Shown: positions 54,748 through 63,373 of the stretch, piece after piece | How positions within the stretch are numbered: position 1 is the stretch's first letter | How the letters are laid out: each line of letters opens with the position of its first letter | NCBI GenBank assembly: GCA_964523885.1 | Contig: CAZFYX010000045.1 | Span: 1 to 64,000, forward strand | DNA: 64,000 bases | Direction of reading: 5' to 3' | Origin: SHXO01 sp964523885 | Lineage (GTDB): Bacteria; Pseudomonadota; Gammaproteobacteria; Burkholderiales; SHXO01 | The notes under the pieces: generated by a model | What the model was told of the DNA's origin: nothing | What the model saw: the letters and a program-made list of their open reading frames with translations, nothing else | The model's database searches: none | Position numbers and translations under genes: made by a program

Positions 54748-54766
54748 GAATACGAACCATTCTCAT
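54748..54766 (+). promoter_or_regulatory. Probable Fur box before tonB
   Basis: GAATACGAACCATTCTCAT resembles betaproteobacterial Fur sites of the type GAATGCGAACGATTCTCAT. It lies about 43 bases before the tonB ATG, so iron repression of tonB-exbB-exbD is likely. Only the sequence likeness and position support it. Confidence 0.6.
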
Positions 54767-54808
54767 CTGATCTTGCCCTTGCGCGGGGGAGTGCAGGGAT
54801 TGGCAGCC

Positions 54809-55690
54809 ATGGCCGCACCGGTCGGCGCGTTCCATTCGCGTCCGGTGCTCGCAGCAGTGATCCTGTGCCATCTGCTGGCAGGCGTCGCCCTGTTCCAGGT
54901 GCTCGACCGCGCCCATCTGCGGCCGCCCGAGCCGATCACGGTCACGCTGATCTCCGAGCCGCCGCCCGCGGAGACGCCGCCGGAACCCTTGCCCCAGGCC
55001 GACGTCCCGCCGCCCGTCAAGCCGGCGCCCAAGGTGGCTGCAACGCCGCCGGCACCCGCACCTGTCCCGGAGCCTCCACCGCAACCGGTGGTGCAGCCGG
55101 AGCCGCCGCCACCCGTTCGCCAGGTTCAGCCGCCCCCGGAGCCGCCGCCTCCGCCCGTGCGCCAGGTCCAGCCGACACCGGAGCCGCCGCCACCGCCCCC
55201 GGTGCGCCAGGTCGAGCCGCGGCCGGAGCCCGTCGCGCCGCCCCCGCCGGTGGCGCGGGCCGAGCCCGAAGCGCCTGCGGTCCGGAACCCGGAGCCGGTC
55301 AGGCCCGCCACGCCCACTCCGCCCACTCCGCCCGCGCCGGTGACTGCGGTCGCGCCGGCAGTGCCGGCCGCGCCGGTGCGTTCTGCTCCAGCGGCGGAAG
55401 CGCCAGTCTCGGAGCCGCTGTACGGGGCCGACTACCTGCACAATCCCAAGCCTGACTACCCGCTGATGTCGCGCAGGAGGGGCGAGGAGGGCGTGGTGCT
55501 GCTGCGCGTGTTCGTCACCGCCGACGGCGACCCGCGCGAGGTGCAGTTGAAGGAAGGCTCCGGCCATCCGCGCCTCGACCGGGCCGCGCAGGAGATAGTC
55601 CAGAAGTGGAAGTTCATCCCCGCCAAGCGCGGCAACCAGCCGGTTGACGCGTGGGTGGTGGTGCCGATCCGATTCTCCCTGAAGGGTTGA
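54809..55690 (+). CDS. tonB: Energy transducer TonB
   Basis: 293 aa from ATG 54809. Short cytoplasmic start, one membrane helix (about 12-32), a long Pro-rich spacer (~37-210; PEPPPPPVRQVQP-like units repeat three to four times), then the TonB C-terminal domain with YPLMSRRRGEEGVVLLRV, GHPRLDRAAQ and KWKFIPAKRGN. It couples the proton gradient to outer-membrane TonB-dependent receptors. exbB starts 4 bases after the stop. A Fur-like site lies upstream. Confidence 0.93.
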   Translation: MAAPVGAFHSRPVLAAVILCHLLAGVALFQVLDRAHLRPPEPITVTLISEPPPAETPPEPLPQADVPPPVKPAPKVAATPPAPAPVPEPPPQPVVQPEPPPPVRQVQPPPEPPPPPVRQVQPTPEPPPPPPVRQVEPRPEPVAPPPPVARAEPEAPAVRNPEPVRPATPTPPTPPAPVTAVAPAVPAAPVRSAPAAEAPVSEPLYGADYLHNPKPDYPLMSRRRGEEGVVLLRVFVTADGDPREVQLKEGSGHPRLDRAAQEIVQKWKFIPAKRGNQPVDAWVVVPIRFSLKG

Positions 55691-55694
55691 CCGA

Positions 55695-56450
55695 ATGACC
55701 GAAACGAGCCGCTTCGGGTTTGCGCACTTCCTCGCGCAGACCGACCCCGTCGGGATCGCCGTGCTGGCGATCCTGCTCCTGATGTCGATCGCGAGCTGGT
55801 ACCTGATCGTGCTGAAGAGCGTGCGCAACCGGCAGATGCGCCTACGCGCCGACGCCTTCCTCGAGCGCTTCTGGAACGCGCCGTCGCTGGATGCGATCGC
55901 GGCAGAAGCTGCGAGCTCCGGGAACGAGCCGTTCGGCCGCCTCGCCGCGCAGGGCATCGAGGCTTCGCGCCACTGGTCGCGCGCGTCGGCCGCCAACCTC
56001 GCGCAGGGCGGTGGCCGGGACGAGTTCCTCACCCGTGCCATCCGTCGCGCAATCACACGCGAGACCGCAGCGCTCGAGTCCGGCCTCACCGTGCTGGCCT
56101 CGGTCGGCAGCACGGCGCCCTTCGTTGGCCTGTTCGGCACGGTCTGGGGCATCTACCACGCGCTGCTGGGGATCGGCTCCGCCGGCAACGCAACTCTGGA
56201 CACCGTCGCGGGTCCCGTCGGTGAGGCGCTGATCATGACCGCGCTCGGCCTTGCGGTCGCGATCCCCGCGGTGCTCGCCTACAACGCGTTCGTGCGGCGC
56301 AACCGGCTGCTGCTGGCAGAACTGGATGGATTCGCGCACGACCTCCACGCGTTCCTGCTCACCGGCGCGAAGCTCAACAGCGGGGGGCAGCCTGCGCAGG
56401 CCGCGCGCAGCGGTGCGGCACAACCCGCCCCGCGGCCGGGAGCGGCGTGA
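55695..56450 (+). CDS. exbB: ExbB / MotA-TolQ-ExbB proton channel protein
   Basis: 251 aa with three membrane helices (about 16-36, 133-153, 170-192). Family motifs: LTVLASVGSTAPFVGLFGTV, WGIYHALLGIG and GEALIMTALGLAVAIPAVLA YNAF-type end. Forms the proton channel with ExbD to energise TonB. The Ala/Gln-rich tail is disordered. Its TGA overlaps the exbD start. Confidence 0.94.
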   Translation: MTETSRFGFAHFLAQTDPVGIAVLAILLLMSIASWYLIVLKSVRNRQMRLRADAFLERFWNAPSLDAIAAEAASSGNEPFGRLAAQGIEASRHWSRASAANLAQGGGRDEFLTRAIRRAITRETAALESGLTVLASVGSTAPFVGLFGTVWGIYHALLGIGSAGNATLDTVAGPVGEALIMTALGLAVAIPAVLAYNAFVRRNRLLLAELDGFAHDLHAFLLTGAKLNSGGQPAQAARSGAAQPAPRPGAA

Positions 56451-56869
56451 TGGCCTTCGGCGGATTCGGCGACAACGAGAGCGGCCGGCCGATGGCGGAG
56501 ATCAACATGATCCCGCTCATCGACGTGATGCTGGTGCTGCTGGTGATCTTCATCGTGACCGCGCCGCTGCTCACGCACGCGATCCGCGTCAACCTGCCCA
56601 CCGCGAACGCCGCCAACAACCTGGAAAAGCCCCAGGTCGTCACGCTGAGCATCGACGCCGCGGGCACGCTGTACTGGGACCAGGCGCCGGTCACACGGGA
56701 CGAACTGCGTGTGAAGCTGGCCGAGGCGGCACGCCTCGACCCGCAGCCGCAGATCAACCTGCGCGCGGAGTACACGACCCAGTATCAGAGCCTGGCGGAA
56801 GTGATGGCCGATGCGCAGAACGCGGGGATCTCGAGGCTGAGCTTCGTCACCCAGCCGCAGCGGCCCTGA
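56450..56869 (+). CDS. exbD: ExbD / TolR biopolymer transport protein
   Basis: 139 aa with one membrane helix (about 21-41) and the proton-carrying aspartate D25 in MIPLIDVMLVLL, followed by a periplasmic domain (VVTLSIDAAGTLYWDQAPV). ATG 56450 overlaps the exbB stop (TGATG); GTG 56447 is a possible start three bases before. Third gene of the tonB operon. Confidence 0.94.
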   Translation: MAFGGFGDNESGRPMAEINMIPLIDVMLVLLVIFIVTAPLLTHAIRVNLPTANAANNLEKPQVVTLSIDAAGTLYWDQAPVTRDELRVKLAEAARLDPQPQINLRAEYTTQYQSLAEVMADAQNAGISRLSFVTQPQRP

Positions 56870-56896
56870 CGGGGGCTCGGCGCGCCCCTCGCTGCC

Positions 56897-56935
56897 GGCG
56901 CTCAGCGCGCCGCTTCGGTTGGCGCTCAGCGCGCC
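56897..56935. repeat. 15-bp direct repeat at the exbD/SDR junction
   Basis: GGCGCTCAGCGCGCC occurs at 56897-56911 and 56921-56935. Each copy is nearly self-complementary (GGCGC / GCGCC), and the second one includes the stop codon of the SDR gene. It lies between convergent genes and may act as a terminator hairpin. Confidence 0.6.
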
Positions 56936-57783
56936 GGGGGCTTGGAAGCGTCGGTGGGCTGGCGGTCGAGCAGGATGTCCTCCATCCGCATCTGGATCGA
57001 GGACTTTATCTTGGGGTGCGTCAGGATGTAGAAGCGGTTGTCCCGCATCCCTTCGAACACCGTCTCCGCAACCTGCTCGGCCGTGATGCGGCCCGACTGC
57101 ACGGCGTGGCGCATCTGCTCTTCCTGGGCCTGCTCGTCCGCCGTCTTCGTGCGTGGCGGATTGCGCAGCGCGGCGGGGCGGTTGCGCTCGGAATCGGAAA
57201 TGCCGGTCGGGACGTAGGCCGGGCACAGCAGGGACACCGACACTTTCGCGTTGCGTTCGGCCAGGTCGTGGTACAGGCACTCGCTCAGCGTCACCACCGC
57301 GTGCTTCGACACGCAATAGAGCCCCATGTTGGGAACCGAGAGCAGGCCCGCCACCGAGGCGGTGTTCACCACGTGGCATTCGACGTCCTGGCGCAGCATG
57401 ATCGGCAGGAAGGTGCGCACGCCGTGGATCACGCCCCAGACGTTGACGCCCATCACCCACTCCCAGTCGGCGACGGTGTGCTCCCACACCCGCCCGCCGG
57501 GCGCGACCCCGGCGTTGTTGCAGAGCACGTGCACGGCGCCGAACGTGGCGAGCGTCTTCTCGGCCAGGCGCTCGATGTCCTGCGCGCGGGAGACGTCGGT
57601 CCAGATGCCGATCACCGGCACGCCGGACTTGCGGAAGTCGGTCTCCACCTTGCGCAGCGACTCCTCCTCGACGTCGGCGAGGACGAGTTTCATGCCTTCG
57701 GCGGCGAAGCGCCGCGCCATGGCGAGACCCAGCCCGCTCGCGCCGCCGGTGATGACTGCGACCCTGTCCCGGAAATCTTTCAT
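56926..57783 (-). CDS. SDR-family NAD(P)-dependent oxidoreductase
   Basis: 285 aa classical SDR: cofactor site TGGASGLGLAMA, LCNNAGVAPGG, the Ser in NTASVAG and the Y-x3-K in YCVSK. Residues ~190-220 form a lid with LCPAYVPTGI. Probably oxidises or reduces a hydroxy-acyl or alcohol substrate; the catabolic genes on the other strand nearby suggest lipid- or steroid-like compounds, but this is inference. Convergent with exbD. Confidence 0.88.
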   Translation of the reverse strand: MKDFRDRVAVITGGASGLGLAMARRFAAEGMKLVLADVEEESLRKVETDFRKSGVPVIGIWTDVSRAQDIERLAEKTLATFGAVHVLCNNAGVAPGGRVWEHTVADWEWVMGVNVWGVIHGVRTFLPIMLRQDVECHVVNTASVAGLLSVPNMGLYCVSKHAVVTLSECLYHDLAERNAKVSVSLLCPAYVPTGISDSERNRPAALRNPPRTKTADEQAQEEQMRHAVQSGRITAEQVAETVFEGMRDNRFYILTHPKIKSSIQMRMEDILLDRQPTDASKPPAR

Positions 57784-57975
57784 GCGTGGAGGCGTGCGGT
57801 GCGACGAGGAGGAGAGCAGGCAATTCTAGCACGCGGCCCGCCGGCACCCGGCCTGGTTTGCGCCGCGTGACAGCCGCGCGGTATGCTCGCTGGCCCACTG
57901 TCTTGGCGGCGGATGCGCGTGCCCCGGAACAGCGGCACAATGTGCAGCCTGCTGCGTAACTTCCCATAGAACGAC

Positions 57976-59037
57976 ATGCACGACCAGTTCATCGGCACGA
58001 TGCCCGTGCAGGACAAGCACCGCTTCGACACCGCCAGCCTCGAGCGCTTCATGGCCGCCAGGGTGGAGGGTTACCGCGGTCCGCTCGAAGTCCAGCAGTT
58101 CCGCGGCGGCCAGTCCAACCCCACCTTCATGCTCGTGACCCCGGGCCAGCGCTACGTGCTGCGGCGCAAGCCCCCGGGCAAGCTGCTGCCCTCCGCCCAC
58201 GCCGTGGACCGCGAGTACCGCGTGATCACCGCGCTGCACGGTGCCGGCATCCCCGTGGCGCGCAGCTACGCCCTGTGCGAGGACGAGAGCGTGCTCGGCA
58301 CGGCCTTTTACATCATGGAGTACGTGCACGGCCGCGTGTTGTGGGACCAGGGCCTGCCGGGCATGGAGCCGACCGAGCGCGCCGCCATCTACGCCGAGCT
58401 CAACCGCGTGATCGCCGCGCTGCACCAGGTGGACTACACGGCAGTCGGCCTGGCCGACTACGGCAAGCCCGGCACCTACCTGGCCCGCCAGATCGCGCGC
58501 TGGACCAAGCAGTACCGCGCCTCGGAGACCGAGAAGATCGACGCGATGGAGCGGCTGATGGAGTGGCTGCCGGAGCACATCCCGGCCGACGACGAGACCC
58601 GCGTGGTGCACGGTGACTACCGGATGGACAACGTCATCTTCCATCCGACCGAGCCGCGCATTCTCGCGGTGCTCGACTGGGAACTGTCCACGCTGGGCCA
58701 TCCGCTGGCCGACTTCTCCTACCACTGCATGTCCTGGCGGCTGGCGCCCGGCGAGTTCCGCGGCATCGCCGGGCTCGACCTGAAGGCGCTGGGCATCCCC
58801 AGCGAGGAGGAGTACGTGGCCATGTACTGCCGCCGCACCGGCCGCACGCATATCGACAACTGGGACTACTACAGCGCGTACAACATGTTCCGCCTCGCGG
58901 GCATCCTGCAGGGCATCATGAAGCGCGTGATCGACGGCACCGCCGCGAGCCAGCACGCGGTGGACCAGGGCAAGCGCGCGCGCCCGCTGGCCGAGGCAGG
59001 GTGGCGGCAGGTGGAGAAGATCCTGTCCAAGGGTTGA
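57976..59037 (+). CDS. APH-family phosphotransferase (ACAD10/11 N-domain-like)
   Basis: 353 aa kinase-like fold: NPTFMLVTPGQRYVLRRKPP, then the Brenner motif VVHGDYRMDNVIFHP and the metal-binding VLDWELSTLGHPLAD. Bacterial homologues lie next to acyl-CoA dehydrogenase genes, and in animals the domain is fused to ACAD10/11, where it phosphorylates 4-hydroxyacyl-CoA. The acyl-CoA ligase and dehydrogenase downstream fit this. Catalytic residues are intact. Confidence 0.88.
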   Translation: MHDQFIGTMPVQDKHRFDTASLERFMAARVEGYRGPLEVQQFRGGQSNPTFMLVTPGQRYVLRRKPPGKLLPSAHAVDREYRVITALHGAGIPVARSYALCEDESVLGTAFYIMEYVHGRVLWDQGLPGMEPTERAAIYAELNRVIAALHQVDYTAVGLADYGKPGTYLARQIARWTKQYRASETEKIDAMERLMEWLPEHIPADDETRVVHGDYRMDNVIFHPTEPRILAVLDWELSTLGHPLADFSYHCMSWRLAPGEFRGIAGLDLKALGIPSEEEYVAMYCRRTGRTHIDNWDYYSAYNMFRLAGILQGIMKRVIDGTAASQHAVDQGKRARPLAEAGWRQVEKILSKG

Positions 59038-59052
59038 GTCGGAACCACGATC

Positions 59053-59157
59053 ACCGCAGAGGACGCAGAGGGCCGCAGAGGAAACCAACCGGTCCCGGGC
59101 ACTTGAACTTGTCCTTGGTTCTCCTCTGCGTCCTCTGCGTCCTCCGCGGTTGAAGCG
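59053..59157. repeat. GCAGAGG-type intergenic inverted repeat, copy 1
   Basis: Left arm starts ACCGCAGAGGACGCAGAGG; right arm ends GTCCTCTGCGTCCTCCGCGG. The arms are near-perfect reverse complements with an inner loop of about 45 bases. Fills the gap between the phosphotransferase and quinone oxidoreductase genes. Copies 2 and 3 are at 60174 and 63191. Confidence 0.85.
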
Positions 59158-59177
59158 TTTTGTTGTAAAGGCGAATC

Positions 59178-60152
59178 ATGAAAGCAGTGCTGTGCAAGGA
59201 GCTGGGCCCACCGGAGAAGCTGGTGGTGGAGGAGGTCCCTTCGCTGAAGCCGGGCAAGGGGCAGGTGGTGGTCGGCGTGCGCGCCGCGGGCGTGAACTTC
59301 CCCGACACGCTGATCATCCAGGGCAAGTACCAGTTCAAGCCGGAGCCGCCGTTCTCTCCGGGCGGCGAGGTCGCCGGCATCGTCAAGGCGGTGGGCGAGG
59401 GCGTGACCAGCGCGAAGCCGGGGGACCGGGTCATCGCGACCTCCACCTTCGGCGGCTTCGCCGAGGAGATGCTGGTCGATGCCGACCGCCTCGTGCCGAT
59501 GCCGGACGCGATGGACTTCGTGCCGGCCTCGGCCTTCATTCTCACGTACGGCACCTCGTATCACGCGCTCAAGGACCGCGCGCAGCTCAAGGCCGGCGAA
59601 ACCCTGCTCGTGCTCGGGGCCTCCGGCGGCGTGGGCATCGCGGCGGTCCAGCTCGGCAAGGCGATGGGCGCCCGCGTGATCGCTGCAGCCTCCAGCGACG
59701 CCAAGCTCGCGGTGTGCCGCGACAACGGGGCAGACGAGGTGATCAACTATGCCAGCGAGGACCTGCGCGCGCGCGTGAAGGCGATCACGGCGGGGCGCGG
59801 GGTGGACGTCGTGTACGACCCGGTGGGGGGGCCCTATTCCGAGCCCGCGCTGCGCGACATGGCGTGGAACGGCCGCTTCCTGGTCGTCGGCTTCGCGGCC
59901 GGCGATATTCCGAAGGTGCCGCTCAACCTCGCGCTGCTGAAGGGCTGCTCGATCGTGGGCGTGTTCTGGGGCGCGTTCACGCGCAACGAGGCGGAGCGCA
60001 ACCGCCGCAACAACGAAGAGCTGATGCAGCTGTACGTGGCAGGCAAGGTCAAGCCGCACATCCACGCGACCTATCCGCTCGAGCGCGCGGCCGAGGCGCT
60101 GAACGAGGTGCTGAACAAGCGGGTGAGCGGGAAGGTGGTGCTGACGACTTGA
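59178..60152 (+). CDS. NADPH:quinone oxidoreductase-like MDR protein
   Basis: 324 aa. N-terminal GroES-like domain with GVNFPDTLIIQGKYQFKP and PGGEVAGIV; Rossmann domain with LGASGGVGIAAVQLGKAMGA. The zinc ligands of alcohol dehydrogenases are absent, so this is the QOR-type, zinc-free medium-chain branch reducing quinones or enones with NADPH. Lies within the acyl-CoA gene run; may act on an enoyl substrate there. Confidence 0.9.
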   Translation: MKAVLCKELGPPEKLVVEEVPSLKPGKGQVVVGVRAAGVNFPDTLIIQGKYQFKPEPPFSPGGEVAGIVKAVGEGVTSAKPGDRVIATSTFGGFAEEMLVDADRLVPMPDAMDFVPASAFILTYGTSYHALKDRAQLKAGETLLVLGASGGVGIAAVQLGKAMGARVIAAASSDAKLAVCRDNGADEVINYASEDLRARVKAITAGRGVDVVYDPVGGPYSEPALRDMAWNGRFLVVGFAAGDIPKVPLNLALLKGCSIVGVFWGAFTRNEAERNRRNNEELMQLYVAGKVKPHIHATYPLERAAEALNEVLNKRVSGKVVLTT

Positions 60153-60173
60153 GCGAACTGCTTGCCCCCTACC

Positions 60174-60296
60174 GCATGGACCGCAGAGGACACAGAGGAA
60201 CGCAGAGGAACAGCAAGAAGGGCATTGAACGTCCGGGACATCGAGGCAGGGTTTGGCAGTCCTCTGCGATCCTTTGCGTCCTCTGCGGTCAATGCG
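60174..60296. repeat. GCAGAGG-type intergenic inverted repeat, copy 2
   Basis: Left arm GCATGGACCGCAGAGGACAC and onwards; right arm ends TGCGTCCTCTGCGGTCAATG. Same unit as at 59053 and 63191, again between two coding regions on the same strand. The central ~45 bases differ between copies. Confidence 0.85.
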
Positions 60297-60349
60297 TTTG
60301 GAAGTAGTGCACTGAGCCGGCGCGACAGACGCTGGCCTGGAGGAGAACG

Positions 60350-61969
60350 ATGAAGTCCACCATGATGCAGGTCCCGCTCAACCTGAACCACTTCCTCGAG
60401 CGGGCGGGCAAGCTGTTCCGCGGCGTCGAGATCGTCTCGCGCATGCCCGACAAGTCTCTCCATCGCTGCACCTACGCCGACATGTATCGCCGCGCGCGCC
60501 TGCTGGCGGAGGCCCTGCAGAAGGCCGGGCTGCGCCGCCACGACCGGGTCGCGACGCTCATGTGGAACCACTACGCGCACTTCGAGGCCTACTTCGGGGT
60601 GATCGCCTCGGGCGGCGTGCTGCATACGCTCAACCTGCGCCTGGCCCCGCTGGAGATCGGTTTCATCGCCAACCACGCCGCAGACCGCTTCCTCATCGTC
60701 GACGACATCCTGCTGCCGCTGTTCGAGCAGTTCCGGGCGCAGACCAAGATCGAGAAGGTGATCGTGGTGTCGCTGACCGGCAAGCCCGTGCCGGCCGGCT
60801 ACACCGACTACGAGGACTTCCTGAAGACCGCGAGCGGCGACTGGGACTACCCGGAGGCCGACGAGAACGACCCGATCGCCATGTGCTACACGTCGGGCAC
60901 GACCGGGCAGCCCAAGGGCGTGGTGTACTCGCACCGCTCGCAGGTGCTGCATACGCTGGTGCAGTGCCAGCCGGACGTGGTGGGCATGTCGGGTCACGAC
61001 GTGCTGCTGCCGGTGGTGCCGATGTTCCACGCCAACGCATGGGGCGTGCCGTACGCCGCGGCCATGCTGGGCACCAAGATGGTCTTCCCCGGCCCGCACC
61101 TGCATCCCGACGACCTCCTGCCGCTGCTCCAGGACGAGAAGGTCACGCTCTCCTGCGGCGTGCCCACGATCTGGCTGGGAATGATCCAGATCCTCGAGCG
61201 CAGCGCGGGCAAGTGGAAGCTGCACCCGAAGCTGCGCCTGACGGTCGGCGGGTCCGCCGTGCCGGAAAGCCTGATCCGCGCCTACGCGCAGCAGGGCATC
61301 GAGATCATCCAGGGCTGGGGCATGACCGAGACCTCGCCGCTGGGCACGGTCTCGAAGGTACACCAGCTGCAGGGCGAGGTGACCGCGGATGAACGCTACA
61401 GGACCATCGCCGCGCAGGGCTATCCGATCCCGCTGGTGGACCTGCGCCTCATGGGCGATGGCGGCGAGCAGCCGTGGGACGGCCAGGCGGTGGGCGAGAT
61501 CCAGGCCCATGGTCCGTGGATCACCGGCAGCTACCACGACCTGCCGCAGTCCGAGACCAGCTTCACCGACGACGGCTGGCTGCGCACCGGGGACGTCGCC
61601 TGCATGACGCCGCTCGGGCTGGTGAAGATCACCGACCGCACCAAGGACCTGATCAAGTCCGGCGGCGAGTGGATCAGCTCGGTCGATCTGGAGAACGCGA
61701 TCATGGGGTGCCCGGGCGTGGCGGAGGCTGCCGTGGTGGCCGTACCGCACCCCAAGTGGGCGGAGCGCCCCCTGGCCGTGATCGTGCGCAAGGAGGGCGC
61801 GAGCGTGGACGAGGCGCAGATCCGCCAGTTCCTCGCGCCGAAGTTCGCGAAGTGGGCGATCCCCGACGCGTACGTCTTTGCCGATTCGATCCCCCGCACC
61901 TCCACCGGCAAGTTCCTCAAGACGGCCCTGCGCGACAAGTACCGCGACTGGAAGTGGGCCGACGCCTAG
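60350..61969 (+). CDS. Fatty-acyl-CoA ligase (AMP-binding enzyme)
   Basis: 539 aa. ATP site CYTSGTTGQPKGVVYSH, A5 region GWGMTETSPLG, LRTGDVACM and the C-terminal catalytic lysine in TSTGKFLKTALRDKY. Activates a carboxylic acid to an acyl-CoA through an acyl-adenylate; length and motifs fit medium/long-chain ligases. Upstream AGGAG before ATG. Feeds the acyl-CoA dehydrogenase that follows. Confidence 0.92.
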   Translation: MKSTMMQVPLNLNHFLERAGKLFRGVEIVSRMPDKSLHRCTYADMYRRARLLAEALQKAGLRRHDRVATLMWNHYAHFEAYFGVIASGGVLHTLNLRLAPLEIGFIANHAADRFLIVDDILLPLFEQFRAQTKIEKVIVVSLTGKPVPAGYTDYEDFLKTASGDWDYPEADENDPIAMCYTSGTTGQPKGVVYSHRSQVLHTLVQCQPDVVGMSGHDVLLPVVPMFHANAWGVPYAAAMLGTKMVFPGPHLHPDDLLPLLQDEKVTLSCGVPTIWLGMIQILERSAGKWKLHPKLRLTVGGSAVPESLIRAYAQQGIEIIQGWGMTETSPLGTVSKVHQLQGEVTADERYRTIAAQGYPIPLVDLRLMGDGGEQPWDGQAVGEIQAHGPWITGSYHDLPQSETSFTDDGWLRTGDVACMTPLGLVKITDRTKDLIKSGGEWISSVDLENAIMGCPGVAEAAVVAVPHPKWAERPLAVIVRKEGASVDEAQIRQFLAPKFAKWAIPDAYVFADSIPRTSTGKFLKTALRDKYRDWKWADA

Positions 61970-61991
61970 CAATCCTTCCCCTGCCGCTCCG

Positions 61992-62026
61992 CCTCTCCCC
62001 TCGCGGGAGAGGGCCGGGGTGAGGGG
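61992..62026. repeat. CTCTCCC/GGGAGAG intergenic hairpin element
   Basis: CCTCTCCC-CTCGC-GGGAGAGG followed by GCCGGGGTGAGGGG, between the ligase and dehydrogenase genes. This unit is a common dispersed palindrome in proteobacterial genomes. Only one copy was noticed in the window. It may end or attenuate the transcript. Confidence 0.7.
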
Positions 62027-62047
62027 TAAGTTCGAACGGAACCCCAC

Positions 62048-63184
62048 ATGAACTTCGAGCTGAACGACGAGCAGCGCCTCATCCGCCACACGGCACGCGA
62101 GTTCGCCCGCAAGGAGATCCTGCCGGTCGCGGCGAGATGCGATCGCGAGGCCTCCTTCCCGATGCAGGTCGCGGCGAAGGGGCGCGAGGTGGGCGTGGTC
62201 AACCTGACCATCCCGCGCGAGTACGGCGGCAGCGGCTGGGGTGTGCTCGAGCAGGTGATCGTCGCCGAGGAACTGGCCTGGGCCTGCGCCGGGATCGCCG
62301 GCGGGCTGGGTCTGAACTCGATCTTCGGCGACGTCTTCCAGGTCGCCGGCTCGCCGGCGCAGAAGAAGGAAGCCTTCGGCCGCCTGCTGTCCGGGGAATT
62401 CGGCGCGTACGCGGTGACCGAACCGGCCGCCGGCTCCGACGTCGCGGGCATCCGCACGCGCGCCGTGCGCAAGGGCGATCGCTATGTGCTCAATGGCAGC
62501 AAGGTGTGGATCTCGAATGCGCCGCTGGCAAGCATGTTCGTGGTGGTCGCGAAGACCGACGCCGATGGGCGCCACAAGGGCATCAGCGCCTTCTTCATCG
62601 ATCGCGACACGCCGGGGTTGACGGTGGGCGCGCCGCTCGGAAAGCTCGGCCAGCGCGCCGATCCGGCCGCGGAGGTGTTCCTCAACGACGTCGAGGTGCC
62701 GGAGAGTGCCCTGATCGACGGCGAGGGCGCCGGCTTCCTGATCGCGATGAAGGTGTTCGACCGCTCGCGTCCGGGCGTGGCCGCGCTGGGGGTGGGCCTG
62801 ATGCAGCGCTGCCTCGACGAGGCCAGGCAGTACGCACAGACGCGCCAGACCATGGGCAAGCCGATCATCGAGCACCAGGCGATCGGGCACAAGCTGGCCG
62901 ACATGGCGGTGAACGCCGAGGCCGGGCGGCTGCTCGTGCACCAGGCCGCGTGGCTGCTCGACAGCGGCCGGCGCAACACGCTGCAGGCCGCGTATGCGAA
63001 GGTGTTCGCCGCAGACCGCGCGATGGCGGCCGCCACGGAGGCGGTGCAGATCTTCGGCGGCATGGGCTACAGCACCGAGTATCCGGTGGAGAAGCTGTTC
63101 CGCGATGCCAAGGTGCTGCAGATCTACGAAGGCACGAGCGAGATCCAGCGCAACATCATCGCGCGCGAGCTGGCGCGGGGGTGA
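62048..63184 (+). CDS. Acyl-CoA dehydrogenase
   Basis: 378 aa, standard ACAD length. FNDEQRLIRHTAREFARKEI-type start (NFELNDEQ), AYAVTEPAAGSDVAGI around the FAD site, KVWISNAPLA, and the C-terminal IYEGTSEIQRNI holding the catalytic Glu. FAD-dependent alpha,beta-desaturation of acyl-CoA, passing electrons to ETF. Preceded and followed by repeat elements. Partner of the ligase at 60350. Confidence 0.93.
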   Translation: MNFELNDEQRLIRHTAREFARKEILPVAARCDREASFPMQVAAKGREVGVVNLTIPREYGGSGWGVLEQVIVAEELAWACAGIAGGLGLNSIFGDVFQVAGSPAQKKEAFGRLLSGEFGAYAVTEPAAGSDVAGIRTRAVRKGDRYVLNGSKVWISNAPLASMFVVVAKTDADGRHKGISAFFIDRDTPGLTVGAPLGKLGQRADPAAEVFLNDVEVPESALIDGEGAGFLIAMKVFDRSRPGVAALGVGLMQRCLDEARQYAQTRQTMGKPIIEHQAIGHKLADMAVNAEAGRLLVHQAAWLLDSGRRNTLQAAYAKVFAADRAMAAATEAVQIFGGMGYSTEYPVEKLFRDAKVLQIYEGTSEIQRNIIARELARG

Positions 63185-63190
63185 TCTACT

Positions 63191-63344
63191 GCAACCGCAT
63201 TTGACGCAGAGGACGCAGAGGAACACAGAGGAACGTCAGAGATCGCAGGGGCGTTGTTTCCTGACCCAGGGTCACGAGCCATGTGACCGACGCCCAGTGC
63301 CTTCCTCTGCGATCCTCGGCGTCCTCTGCGGTCCATGCGGTTGG
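63191..63344. repeat. GCAGAGG-type intergenic inverted repeat, copy 3
   Basis: Left arm GCAACCGCATTTGACGCAGA then GGACGCAGAGGAACACAGAG; right arm ends CTCTGCGGTCCATGCGGTTG. The best-matched of the three copies: about 40 bases of each arm pair. Lies between the dehydrogenase and the aspartoacylase-family gene. Confidence 0.88.
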
Positions 63345-63373
63345 TTTTCCTGGTTTGGAGGGAGATAAGGAGC

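Noticed and set aside
54602..56152. 516-codon minus-strand frame opposite tonB-exbB
   Set aside because: Antisense of the Pro-rich TonB spacer gives an Arg/Gly-rich artefact.
56279..57967. 562-codon minus-strand and 539-codon plus-strand (56251-57870) open frames
   Set aside because: Both are Arg/Gly/Ala-rich shadows of exbB, exbD and the SDR gene.
60071..63226. 1051-codon open frame on the minus strand
   Set aside because: It lies opposite the acyl-CoA ligase and dehydrogenase, which have complete family motifs; its product is His/Arg/Asp-rich and low in complexity, as expected for the antisense of high-GC genes.
59053..63344. Possible CRISPR array from regular GCAGAGG units
   Set aside because: The units are short, in inverted arms, kilobases apart and lack unique spacers of even length; no cas genes.
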